A DNA stretch of 33,729 bases from Roseovarius gaetbuli (GTDB taxonomy: Bacteria; Pseudomonadota; Alphaproteobacteria; Rhodobacterales; Rhodobacteraceae), in assembly GCF_900172365.1 (NCBI RefSeq), contig NZ_FWFJ01000044.1:1-33729 (forward strand), read 5' to 3'. Every line of letters begins with the position of its first letter. The first letter of the stretch is position 1. The translations under genes and the position numbers were made by a program. Below, in pieces: positions 24,789 to 32,715 of this stretch. The notes under the pieces are model-generated. The model was given only the letters and a program-made list of their open reading frames with translations, was not told where the DNA came from and ran no database searches.

Positions 24789-26054
24789 TCAGCTTTTGAG
24801 GCTGGCGCGCATGGGTATCTGTTTGGGGAAATCCCACAGGCGCGGCACGGCATATTCCGCCAGTGTGCCTTCGCAATGGGTGATCAGCATCTGTTCGGCG
24901 TCCGCCTCGTCCATGGGGGTGCGCAGCACTACACTGGCCACGGGTAGATTGCCCACCATCGGTGCCCGCCGCGCGGTGACCTGCGCCCAGACCACCTCTG
25001 GATGCGCCATCAGATGCCCCTCGATGTCGGGCGGAAAAGCTTTCTGCCCCCCTACGTTGATCATCGTGTTGCCCGCACGGCCACAGAAATAGACGCGCCC
25101 GGCGCGCGTCTCGACCAGATCGCCGGTGTCGATCCAGCCGCCCTGATCGCCGGTATTTCCATAAGGCGAGCGGATATAGAGCCGGTCATCCTCAACCTTG
25201 ATAGCGATGGTGCGGCTGTCCGTGTCCGCCAGCAGTGCTGCGTCAAAGCCTGCCTTGCCGTCACTGACCACAATTGCCGCCCCCGCCTCGGAGGAGGCGT
25301 AGATATGTTTGATCCGCGCGCTTGGATAGAGCCCTGCCAGACGGTCCAGAATGGGCTGATCCACGATCTCACCACCCATTGAAATGCTGCGCATATCAGC
25401 GCTGGCCAACAGCGCCTCGTCCAGCGACATCAGCGCGTGACGCCAGAACGTGGGCGTCGAAGAGATCGCTGTGACAAGCCCGCGCGACAGAGCGGTTTTG
25501 AAGCTCTCGGCCAAATCGCTGAAATCGCCGGGGATCAGATCCTGATCCGCAACGAACATCCCTAGTGCAACCATCTGGTACCACGCATAGGATCCTATCT
25601 GATAGGGCAGGAACCAGCTGTTGGCAGGCAGGTCTGTCACCCGGTCAAAGGTGTTCAGCGAGGCATGGGTATGGGCGATCAGTTTGAGCAACCCCGTAGT
25701 GCCGGAGGTCAGAACCGTCACCCGCCCCGGCTGCACCTGCGCGGGTAGCGGCGTCCTGCCCAGCACGGCACCCGAGCCTGCCTCGATCAGATGCACGCCG
25801 TTTTCGGCAAAGCGTTCCTCGACCGCCTCGCTCAGTCGCGCCGCCTCGATCACGCCCCAGTCCAGAGAGTGCGCCATGCCGTAGGCCACCGCCATGCAGG
25901 CATGACGCATATCAGGGACCACAAAGACAACGCGGCGGTCGGCATACCCGGTCGGATCACCCGCCCATGCCTGCCCCTGCTCCAGCAGGTCTGCCCAAGT
26001 GCAAGGCGCATCCGCGCCAAAGAACAACCGGTTCCGGAGGAGGATCGACGCCAT
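24789..26054 (-). CDS. Short AMP-dependent acyl-adenylating enzyme (acyl-ACP/CoA ligase type)
   Basis: 421 aa, shorter than usual acyl-CoA synthetases (500 or more), but the core motifs are present: VTVLTSGTTGLLKLIAHTH (A3, ATP loop), IKHIYASSEAGAA (A5), GGWIDTGDLVETRAGRVYFC (A7) and GRAGNTMINVGGQKAFPPDI (A8 hinge). It ends in PMRASLKS, whose Lys may be the A10 catalytic residue. The N-terminal subdomain is reduced. The enzyme should activate a carboxylic acid as acyl-AMP and load it on a thiol, most simply the ACP encoded immediately upstream (6-base gap). The acid cannot be read from the sequence. AAGGG lies about 11 bases before ATG 26054. Confidence 0.88.
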   Translation of the reverse strand: MASILLRNRLFFGADAPCTWADLLEQGQAWAGDPTGYADRRVVFVVPDMRHACMAVAYGMAHSLDWGVIEAARLSEAVEERFAENGVHLIEAGSGAVLGRTPLPAQVQPGRVTVLTSGTTGLLKLIAHTHASLNTFDRVTDLPANSWFLPYQIGSYAWYQMVALGMFVADQDLIPGDFSDLAESFKTALSRGLVTAISSTPTFWRHALMSLDEALLASADMRSISMGGEIVDQPILDRLAGLYPSARIKHIYASSEAGAAIVVSDGKAGFDAALLADTDSRTIAIKVEDDRLYIRSPYGNTGDQGGWIDTGDLVETRAGRVYFCGRAGNTMINVGGQKAFPPDIEGHLMAHPEVVWAQVTARRAPMVGNLPVASVVLRTPMDEADAEQMLITHCEGTLAEYAVPRLWDFPKQIPMRASLKS

Positions 26055-26060
26055 GACAGA

Positions 26061-26303
26061 TCAGCCCTTGATGGCTTCTTCAAAAAAGTCGAGCACGTCT
26101 TTGACGGTCTCGATCTGGCGCATGGAAGCTGCCTCAAACGACAGCTCGCGGCCCACTTTGGATTCGATGCGCAGCGCGACCTCGGAAAAGTCGAGGCTGC
26201 GAAAGCCTGCCTCACGGGTGCTTTGCCCCTCGTCGGCCAACGGCTCGCGACCGCGCTTTTTCATCACCATGTTCATCAGATCAAGAATGTCGCTACGGAT
26301 CAT
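26061..26303 (-). CDS. Acyl carrier protein
   Basis: 80 aa from ATG 26303 (AAGGAAG about 8 bases upstream); the longer frame lacks a ribosome-binding site. It has the four-helix carrier plan, with the phosphopantetheine Ser in GFRSLDFSEVALRIESKVG, here FRSLDF in place of the usual DSLD/DSLE. C-terminal helices are MRQIETVKDVLDFFEEAIKG. The protein is less acidic than fatty-acid ACP and lies in a dedicated cluster, so it is probably a specialised carrier. It is flanked by the hexapeptide transferase (10 bases upstream) and the adenylating enzyme (6 bases downstream), in one transcript. Confidence 0.93.
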   Translation of the reverse strand: MIRSDILDLMNMVMKKRGREPLADEGQSTREAGFRSLDFSEVALRIESKVGRELSFEAASMRQIETVKDVLDFFEEAIKG

Positions 26304-26313
26304 TAGGTCTTCC

Positions 26314-27081
26314 TTAGTCAAATTGCGCGGCATCTGCCGCTTCTGTTTCGATGTCGGCGGCAAGCGCTGTGATACGGTCGCGGACATGTTCGGGATATGC
26401 GTCGGTAAAATGGCGCGGCCATGGGTGGCGCGTGCGGGTTTGCATATGCATCATGAACCGCACCGGGCCTGCGATTTCGCTGTCCGGGCCAGTGACGATC
26501 ACCCCTGCGGGGATGTCACCCTGCGCCGTGGCCCCCGCGGCGACAAAGGCGCCGCGGCCGATGCGCGTGCCAGGCATCAGCTGGGCGTTGACGCAAACCG
26601 TGGCCATATCGCCAATCTCGACCGGGGCTTCCAGATGCGAGGGGGGCAGCGGGTCATTCATCAAAGTGGTCAGCGAGAACAGCCAGACAAAATCACCGAT
26701 GATGGAATGTTTGCCCACATGGGCATAGCCATGCATGCGGACAAAATCGCCAATCTTGCACGTCCCCTCAATATCAGAGAAGTTGCCAAGCCGCAGGTTT
26801 TCACCAATCATCGACCCTTCACGGATCACCACATGATGGCCGGTCTCAAGCTTTGGGCCAATGTCGGAGCCTTCATAGATTACCGCATGCGAGCGGATGT
26901 TGGCGTCGGCGCCAAGACGCAGCGGCGCAGAATCGGCGCGCGCTGTGGGGTGGCCGATCACACAAAAATCACCAATCTGGCAATCATCGCCAATTTCGAC
27001 ATTACCGTAGATGCGCACGCATGCGCCCAAGCGTACGTTTTGCCCGATCCGGGCCTCTGAACTGATAAGCGTATCATACAT
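26314..27081 (-). CDS. Hexapeptide-repeat acyltransferase (left-handed beta-helix)
   Basis: About 255 aa from ATG 27081 (MYDTLISSEARIGQN). The protein is built from [LIV]GxxxxLG-type hexapeptides: ARIGQNVRLGACVRIYGNVE, IGDDCQIGDFCVIGHPTA, MIGENLRLGNFSDIEGTCKI and IGDMATVCVNAQLMPGTRIG. There is a catalytic-type His in the loop MHGYAHVGKHSIIGDF and a TLMNDPLPPS loop common in sugar N/O-acyltransferases such as the FdtC/WlbB class. A C-terminal tail (RFMMHMQTRTRHPW onwards) is helical. Usual donors are acetyl-CoA or acyl-ACP; with an ACP gene 10 bases downstream an acyl-ACP donor is suggested. The acceptor is probably a nucleotide amino sugar or glycan (inference). The 148 bases to the next gene upstream hold no gene. 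Confidence 0.87.
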   Translation of the reverse strand: MYDTLISSEARIGQNVRLGACVRIYGNVEIGDDCQIGDFCVIGHPTARADSAPLRLGADANIRSHAVIYEGSDIGPKLETGHHVVIREGSMIGENLRLGNFSDIEGTCKIGDFVRMHGYAHVGKHSIIGDFVWLFSLTTLMNDPLPPSHLEAPVEIGDMATVCVNAQLMPGTRIGRGAFVAAGATAQGDIPAGVIVTGPDSEIAGPVRFMMHMQTRTRHPWPRHFTDAYPEHVRDRITALAADIETEAADAAQFD

Positions 27082-27229
27082 CAAAAAAATCCACTCGTGT
27101 CGTTGATCAGCGGCATAAACCATTTGTCGCATTTGACAAAATCCCCAGCCTCAATATGCCTTGAGATCAGTATCTATCTTTAGAGGATACGAAAGCCAAG
27201 GCACCTGCACGCGTAAGACGCCGGAGCGC

Positions 27230-29542
27230 TTACCGTCGAAACACTGTCAAAGACGTCATCTGCGTCAACAGACTGCGCAGCTCGTGATAGGTTTCAGGCA
27301 CAACGATATCGGGAATGTCTTCACCCGTCACAGGCGTCATAAGGCTCTCGCCCAAATGCTCAAGCAACGCTTGGGCAGAGCCGCTGCGCGACAGGTGATC
27401 CTTGATACCTGCGCGGTGTTCGGCCATCCACGTTACATCGACATGGCGCAAAATATGCGACAGCTCTTGAATGGTGCTCCAGATCGGGGCGCCGGGGTAG
27501 CACATATCATCCAGCGCGAGCATCGGATGCATATAGCTATAGTGCAAGATCACCGGCAGGCCTGCGGCCAGAGCCGCCTGCATGGGGCGGTGTTCGGGCA
27601 GCGGGAAGGTTTGCATAAATATGGTGGCCCCGCAGCTCTGAAGGAACGCGGGCAAATCTTCCGGATAAGGATGCACCTCAAAGCATTCGATGGGCAAGCC
27701 GCGGAAAGCGAGCTCTTTCCTGATCCGGTTGAGAACAGCATCCGACAAATCGCCTACATGGATGTGTTTTTGCACCCCTGACTCCAGCACGGCGGGAATC
27801 GCCCGATCAAAACGGTAGTCGTAGTTTTGTTCGATCTTGGATGCATCTGAGCAGACTGTGATGCTGACCATAGGCGTCTGTTCGGTTACGTCCGGCCAGT
27901 CCTGTGCGGCCGTCCCGCGCGAATAGGAGGGGATATAGATCACCTCGCGTCCCGGTGTGAGCTTGGCGTAATAGGAAATATCGTAAGGTCTGCGCGCGAT
28001 AAAACCGTCGATCACCCCACTCAGCCGTCCAAGGGAAAAGCCGTAGCCCAGAGCCGTCAACAGATGGATCCGTGCGGCATGTTCGCGCCGCAAACCCGCC
28101 ATCAGCGCCACATCGTTTCGCGCGGGGTTTACGAATATCTGGCACGCTTTTTGCTTGGCCAGATACCACATGACCCAAGCGGCTTTCTCCTCTTGCAGGG
28201 TGTCGTTGTTGCGCAGGACTTCGATCCCATCCTCTTGCAATTCAGCGCAAAGCTCCGGTGAACTGGTCAACAGTTCGGTCGACAAGATCTTGATCTCGGC
28301 TTGTCCGCGAAACAGATCTATGATGTCTTTCGTTTCCTGCCACAACCCCTCTGCATCGTCGACCACACCCGATACCAAAAACACGACGGGACCATCGGGA
28401 TCACCGGCAGGCGCCCCGGGCAACACATCGTATTTCTGACCGATCAGAGTACCCAGGCGCTCACACTGCCAATCCACCTCAAAGCTCGCGATGCGGCGGA
28501 ACTGGCTGGCCTTGCGCAGGTTGACGTCATAACTGATCGCCGTCAGCAGCCGCTGCAACACTTGCAGGCCGTCTTCATGCTGGGCATTTTGCACAAACGT
28601 GTCGATCTGAATTTCCAGATCGCGCAGGCTGCCGATATGGCTGATGTTGGTCAGCCGGTACCGCGGCTGCGTCGTCACTTGCTCGGGATAAAGCGATACC
28701 GAGCGCAGTGAGCCGGGCGCGTAGGCTGCAATCTCCATCAAACGTTGGCTGAGATAGCAGGACGCCTGGGCGTCGCCCATGCCTGCCAGGTACCCGCGCT
28801 TTTGCAATTTGTCGTACAGGTTGCGCAAGAGGTCCTGTTTGCCCGGCCAGTCAAGCGAGGTCCAGATGCCGCCGCCATGGTCGTCATAGACAGACATGCT
28901 TTGCGGGATGTACAGGATCGGCCCCTGGCTGGCATGCACGTACAGCCGGATCGTGTCGCCGCGCACCTCGTTGAAAATCTCAGGGATATCAAAACTGTCC
29001 AGACCCGCGTTGTAGAAAACGTTGCGATAAAGCATGGCGCTGGTGTGGAAATACACACCTTCAACGGCGATTTCCTCAAAGGTCAGAATGGTTTTGCTGG
29101 GCTCGTGTTCGGGATGGAAACTCTCGGTGCGATCGATCTGGTTGCGCATGATCGTGCGGTGCGCAACACCGCCCAGATGCGGCTGCGCCTCCATCAGGTT
29201 CACCTGCATCGTCAGCTTGTCGGGGTCGATCCAGTAATCATCGCAGTCCAGCACATGATAATAGCGTCCCCGCGCGGTTTTCAAACCCGTCACAAAGGCG
29301 GCAGCATTGCCCGTAGGCTCCTCGTGGGTCACTATCGTCAACTGGATGTTCGTCCGCGCCGCCAAGTCCACTTCCTGGCGTACAATTCCGGCACTGCCGT
29401 CCGCCGAACCGTCATCGACCAAAATAATCTCGATAGGCGCATCAAGGGTTTGCGCCAACACCGACCGAACTGCACGGCGGATAAAAACCGCTTCGTTGTA
29501 ACACAACATGATGACACTGACGGTCGGACGGAGAGCAGCCAT
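27230..29542 (-). CDS. Two-domain glycosyltransferase (GT2 plus GT-B-like)
   Basis: 770 aa. Residues 8-240 form a GT2 domain: VSVIMLCYNEAVFIRRAVRS, IEIILVDDGSADGSAGIV, and VLDCDDYWIDPDKL as DxD motif. A helical linker follows. From about residue 380 there is a GT-B-like part (GPVVFLVSGVVDDAEGLW, a long Rossmann-type region, and the end ATIFMQTFPLPEHRPMQAAL then AAGLPVILHYSYMHPMLA) resembling GT4 donor domains, though the E-x7-E pair is modified. It is the most upstream gene of the minus-strand acyl cluster and probably transfers the modified sugar. It is unrelated in detail to the other two-domain enzyme at 3051-5567. Confidence 0.85.
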   Translation of the reverse strand: MAALRPTVSVIMLCYNEAVFIRRAVRSVLAQTLDAPIEIILVDDGSADGSAGIVRQEVDLAARTNIQLTIVTHEEPTGNAAAFVTGLKTARGRYYHVLDCDDYWIDPDKLTMQVNLMEAQPHLGGVAHRTIMRNQIDRTESFHPEHEPSKTILTFEEIAVEGVYFHTSAMLYRNVFYNAGLDSFDIPEIFNEVRGDTIRLYVHASQGPILYIPQSMSVYDDHGGGIWTSLDWPGKQDLLRNLYDKLQKRGYLAGMGDAQASCYLSQRLMEIAAYAPGSLRSVSLYPEQVTTQPRYRLTNISHIGSLRDLEIQIDTFVQNAQHEDGLQVLQRLLTAISYDVNLRKASQFRRIASFEVDWQCERLGTLIGQKYDVLPGAPAGDPDGPVVFLVSGVVDDAEGLWQETKDIIDLFRGQAEIKILSTELLTSSPELCAELQEDGIEVLRNNDTLQEEKAAWVMWYLAKQKACQIFVNPARNDVALMAGLRREHAARIHLLTALGYGFSLGRLSGVIDGFIARRPYDISYYAKLTPGREVIYIPSYSRGTAAQDWPDVTEQTPMVSITVCSDASKIEQNYDYRFDRAIPAVLESGVQKHIHVGDLSDAVLNRIRKELAFRGLPIECFEVHPYPEDLPAFLQSCGATIFMQTFPLPEHRPMQAALAAGLPVILHYSYMHPMLALDDMCYPGAPIWSTIQELSHILRHVDVTWMAEHRAGIKDHLSRSGSAQALLEHLGESLMTPVTGEDIPDIVVPETYHELRSLLTQMTSLTVFRR

Positions 29543-29709
29543 TCCAAAAATCCATTTTATTGAACATAGGGTATCAGCCCTTCAATGCCTCTTCCCAGGC
29601 TAGGACCTGCCAGAAAGTGGGCAAAGTTGCAACTCCACAGCGCCATGCTGGCCGACAATTGTCCGCCATTTTCCCTAGCCGGAATAGCCTGGGATCGCAA
29701 GGCCAGCGG

Positions 29710-32556
29710 TTACAAGATGAAATCTTCCACACCCAGCAAACCAGCCTGCCAGACCTGAATGGAGAAATCATGAATGCCGTCCCCGTTCACATCCCCCAGG
29801 ACAAAACCGTCTATAGTGGTGACGCCGGCGCGTCCAAGACTGAAACCAAAGCTCATACCCATGGCCGTTAAATCAATCATGTCCTGACCCGGCACAAAGT
29901 CCGCAATCAAATCGCGCTGCGCCCCGTTGCCCGCATGAGCCGCCGAGGCAAAGACAAACACATCCGCCCCGGCACCGCCCGAGATAAAATCACGGCCCGT
30001 GCCGGAATGGATCGTGTCGTTGCCGATGCTTGCATAAATGGTGTTGCGCCCCGCGCCCGCCGTGATCAGATCATTACCCGCGCCAGCGCCCACAAAGTCG
30101 TTGCCCAAACCAAGATAGATCGCATCATCGCCCGCACCGCCGTACATCTCATCATCGCCCGCACCACCCGCCAGCAGGTCGCCCGCATCGCCCGCCCGCA
30201 TCCAGTCGTTGCCGTCATTGCCAAAGAGACGGTTGGGCCCGCCGCCGCCCACGATGATGTCGCGGCCCCAGCCCCCCTGAACCTCGTCGCGGCCCAGGCC
30301 GGTATAGATCAGATTGGTGCCCGCTACGCCTATGATCAGGTCATTACCCGCCCCACCGCCCACAAAGTCGTTGCCCAAACCAAGATAGATCGCATCATCG
30401 CCCGCACCGCCGTACAGCTCATCATCGCCCGCACCACCCGCCAGCAGATCGCCCGCATCGCCCGCCCGCATCCAGTCGTTGCCGTCATTGCCAAAGAGAC
30501 GGTTGGGCCCGCCCCCGCCCACGATGATGTCGCGGCCCCAGCCCCCCTGAACCTCGTCGCGGCCCAGGCCGGTATAGATCAGATTGGTGCCCGCTCCGCC
30601 TATGATCAGGTCGTTACCGGCCCCTCCGCCCGAGAAATCATTACCCACGCCAAGATAGATCTCATCATTGCCAGCCCCCCCGAACAAGGCGTCGTCCCCC
30701 TCTCCACCACCCAGCAGATCCGCGCCATCGCCGCCGGTGATCGTGTCATTTCCTTCATTGCCAAGCAGCCGGTTGTTGCCGACACCACCGCCCCAAATTT
30801 CGTCTGCGCCCGAGCCTCCCTGCACCGTGTCCGATCCAGCGCCCCCGTAAATCAAGTTGCGGCCCGATCCGGCGACAATCAGGTCATCGCCCGCACCACC
30901 ACCGATCGTGGCATCCCCCCAGCTGCTGGTGATCGTATCATTGCCCTCCATGCCCAGGGCCATACCCCCGGGCCCGCCCAAGGCCAGCTGTTCGCTGCGC
31001 GCCGTACCTGTGAAATTCTGTGGATTCTGTGGCGGGTCATAGCGCGTCAGAGCCAGCATATCTTCATGCAGAAAACTCTCCGGTGCGATCGCCTGGCCAA
31101 TGCTTGACCGCACCACGATATCCGTATCGCGAAACGAGATGATTGCGCCCTGCCCGGTGCGGGTGATCTCCAGTTGCTGCGTGCTGCGCAGCATGGGAAA
31201 CAAGCTCAGATCAATGCGGTCATAGCCCAGCTGAAAGTCATCAATATACAGGGTGTGCCCGTTGTGTTCAGCCACAAAGATATCGGCCCCGAGGCCGCCG
31301 AGCATCCGCAGGTCCCCGCCCTCGGCACTGGCGCGCAGAATATCGTCTCCCGCCCCGCCGGTGAGATCTGTCGTCCCAGACCCCGCAGTCAGAACGTCTG
31401 CTCCCGCCGTACCGGTTATGCTCCCCGCACCACCTGTCTGCATCACGCCGGTCTGACCCAGATCAAAAGAGAATTGTGTGATGCCCGTCTCTGACTCGCT
31501 GGTGACAAACACCTGCGCGCTTGCACCGGTTTGTACGGCTGCAATGGCGGTAACGTTCTGCAAGGTGGTCGGCTGTGTATCGGCAAGCGTATCGAGATGA
31601 ATCAACCGGCCATCCCCCAGCAGCGCCATCAGGGTGACCCCGTCGTCTGCCCCGCCGACCAGCACAAAACTGCGGTCCCCGATGGTAAAGGTCTCCAGCG
31701 CAGTGACATTTTGAAACCGGGTGTCCAGCCCGTCTACCAGATGTTCGACCGGGATCAGCTGACCCTGCGGCGTGACGCGCAGCACGGTCAGCGACGAACT
31801 TCCCGCGCCGCCGACAATGGCATAGCCCGTACCCTCGACCGTGGCAGTTGCCACCAAATGGGCAGTGCTGAAACCCACACCGCTTTCGAGACTGTCAAGG
31901 CGATCAACGGCACGAGGCTGCCCCCCCGCATCCACACGGTAGCTGACAATCACGTCGTCAATCGGCGAGACACCGATCACAAAGGCCGCTCCGCCAAGGG
32001 TGATCTGTGCCATGTCGGTAATATCAGGGCCTGATGTGTCGGCGCGCCCCTCCAGTGACATCCCGCCCTGACCATCCAGACTGTAGACACCGATGCCGCC
32101 CGTTCCAGACAGGCTGGCGACAACGTAGCCGACACTGCCTGTGACAAGCTGGGTCAGTGCCAACAGATTCGACAGCGACAAACTGTTATCGGATAAATTC
32201 ATCTCGCTGGTGAGATTTCCGTCTCCGTTCAGCGCCCAGGCCGATTGATACCCGGCTGTCACGCCGGTTGGCAGGATAAACGAGCCCTGGTCGTAGGACA
32301 CAACCGCTATCTTGGGCGTCCCGAGACGGCCGATATTGCCATCAAAATCACGCTGGGACATGCGCAGAGCCGCACCCGGGCCCGTAACGTCATAAGCGGC
32401 CAGCCCGCCGCGCACCTCGCCGTTTATTTCACCCGGGCGGTTTGTCGAATAGAGCTTTGCTCCTGTGGTCGTTGCAACAACCGACAAGTCGGTAATACCA
32501 GAAGAGTACCTGTCATCGCCAACGGAAACCGTTGCGATATAGCGCAAGCCCACCAT
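29710..32556 (-). CDS. RTX-type secreted calcium-binding protein with N-terminal propeller-like domain
   Basis: 948 aa with no Sec signal. Residues 1-370 contain repeated units of similar shape (VVATTTGAKLYSTNRPG, GYAIVGGAGSSSLTVLRV, DRSFVLVGGADDGVTLMALL) suggesting a beta-propeller. From about residue 385 come glycine/aspartate nonapeptides of GGxGxDx(L/I)x type (GGAGDDELYGGAGDDAIYLG), forming Ca-binding beta-rolls. The C-terminus (GADVFVFASAAHAGNGAQRD, GQDMIDLTAMGM, DVNGDGIHDFSIQVWQ, GVEDFIL) is that of peptidase-M10/serralysin-type T1SS substrates. Export by a type I system is expected; none is in the window. Likely a matrix or surface protein; no catalytic motif seen. AAGGT precedes ATG 32556. 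Confidence 0.9.
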   Translation of the reverse strand: MVGLRYIATVSVGDDRYSSGITDLSVVATTTGAKLYSTNRPGEINGEVRGGLAAYDVTGPGAALRMSQRDFDGNIGRLGTPKIAVVSYDQGSFILPTGVTAGYQSAWALNGDGNLTSEMNLSDNSLSLSNLLALTQLVTGSVGYVVASLSGTGGIGVYSLDGQGGMSLEGRADTSGPDITDMAQITLGGAAFVIGVSPIDDVIVSYRVDAGGQPRAVDRLDSLESGVGFSTAHLVATATVEGTGYAIVGGAGSSSLTVLRVTPQGQLIPVEHLVDGLDTRFQNVTALETFTIGDRSFVLVGGADDGVTLMALLGDGRLIHLDTLADTQPTTLQNVTAIAAVQTGASAQVFVTSESETGITQFSFDLGQTGVMQTGGAGSITGTAGADVLTAGSGTTDLTGGAGDDILRASAEGGDLRMLGGLGADIFVAEHNGHTLYIDDFQLGYDRIDLSLFPMLRSTQQLEITRTGQGAIISFRDTDIVVRSSIGQAIAPESFLHEDMLALTRYDPPQNPQNFTGTARSEQLALGGPGGMALGMEGNDTITSSWGDATIGGGAGDDLIVAGSGRNLIYGGAGSDTVQGGSGADEIWGGGVGNNRLLGNEGNDTITGGDGADLLGGGEGDDALFGGAGNDEIYLGVGNDFSGGGAGNDLIIGGAGTNLIYTGLGRDEVQGGWGRDIIVGGGGPNRLFGNDGNDWMRAGDAGDLLAGGAGDDELYGGAGDDAIYLGLGNDFVGGGAGNDLIIGVAGTNLIYTGLGRDEVQGGWGRDIIVGGGGPNRLFGNDGNDWMRAGDAGDLLAGGAGDDEMYGGAGDDAIYLGLGNDFVGAGAGNDLITAGAGRNTIYASIGNDTIHSGTGRDFISGGAGADVFVFASAAHAGNGAQRDLIADFVPGQDMIDLTAMGMSFGFSLGRAGVTTIDGFVLGDVNGDGIHDFSIQVWQAGLLGVEDFIL
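30091..30630 (-). repeat. Near-identical 270-bp tandem duplication inside the RTX gene
   Basis: Bases 30091-30360 and 30361-30630 are two copies of a 270-bp (90-codon) unit differing at only a handful of positions by eye (for example 30137/30407 and 30336/30606). A third, clearly diverged unit follows from 30631. Each codes for roughly ten nonapeptides including LIYTGLGRDEVQGGWGRDII. The reading frame is preserved. Confidence 0.92.
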
Positions 32557-32715
32557 AGTTTAACACCTTGTACCACGCCCCCACGTGCGTGAATCAAGGT
32601 ATGTGACCAGGCTTAACGCCTCCTCGCCAAATTAAGACTTTATCAAGGCCTATTAAGAAAATCTAAGACGTTATTTTATAAGTTTTAAAACACGTTTCGG
32701 CATATGTGCTTCGCA
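32557..32715 (-). promoter_or_regulatory. AT-rich leader upstream of the RTX gene
   Basis: This 159-base gap between the RTX start and the sulfotransferase stop is much more AT-rich than its surroundings, especially 32630-32695. It contains a perfect palindrome GTTTTAAAAC at 32682-32691 and TTAAG/TATTAAG elements. It is the likely promoter and leader of the RTX gene; individual elements cannot be assigned with confidence. Confidence 0.4.

Noticed and set aside
29935..31107. 390-codon plus-strand frame with repeats
   Set aside because: It is antisense to the RTX repeats; the repetition simply mirrors the real gene.
29710..32556. CRISPR-like or intergenic tandem repeat
   Set aside because: The repeats are in frame and encode Ca-binding nonapeptides; there are no spacers.
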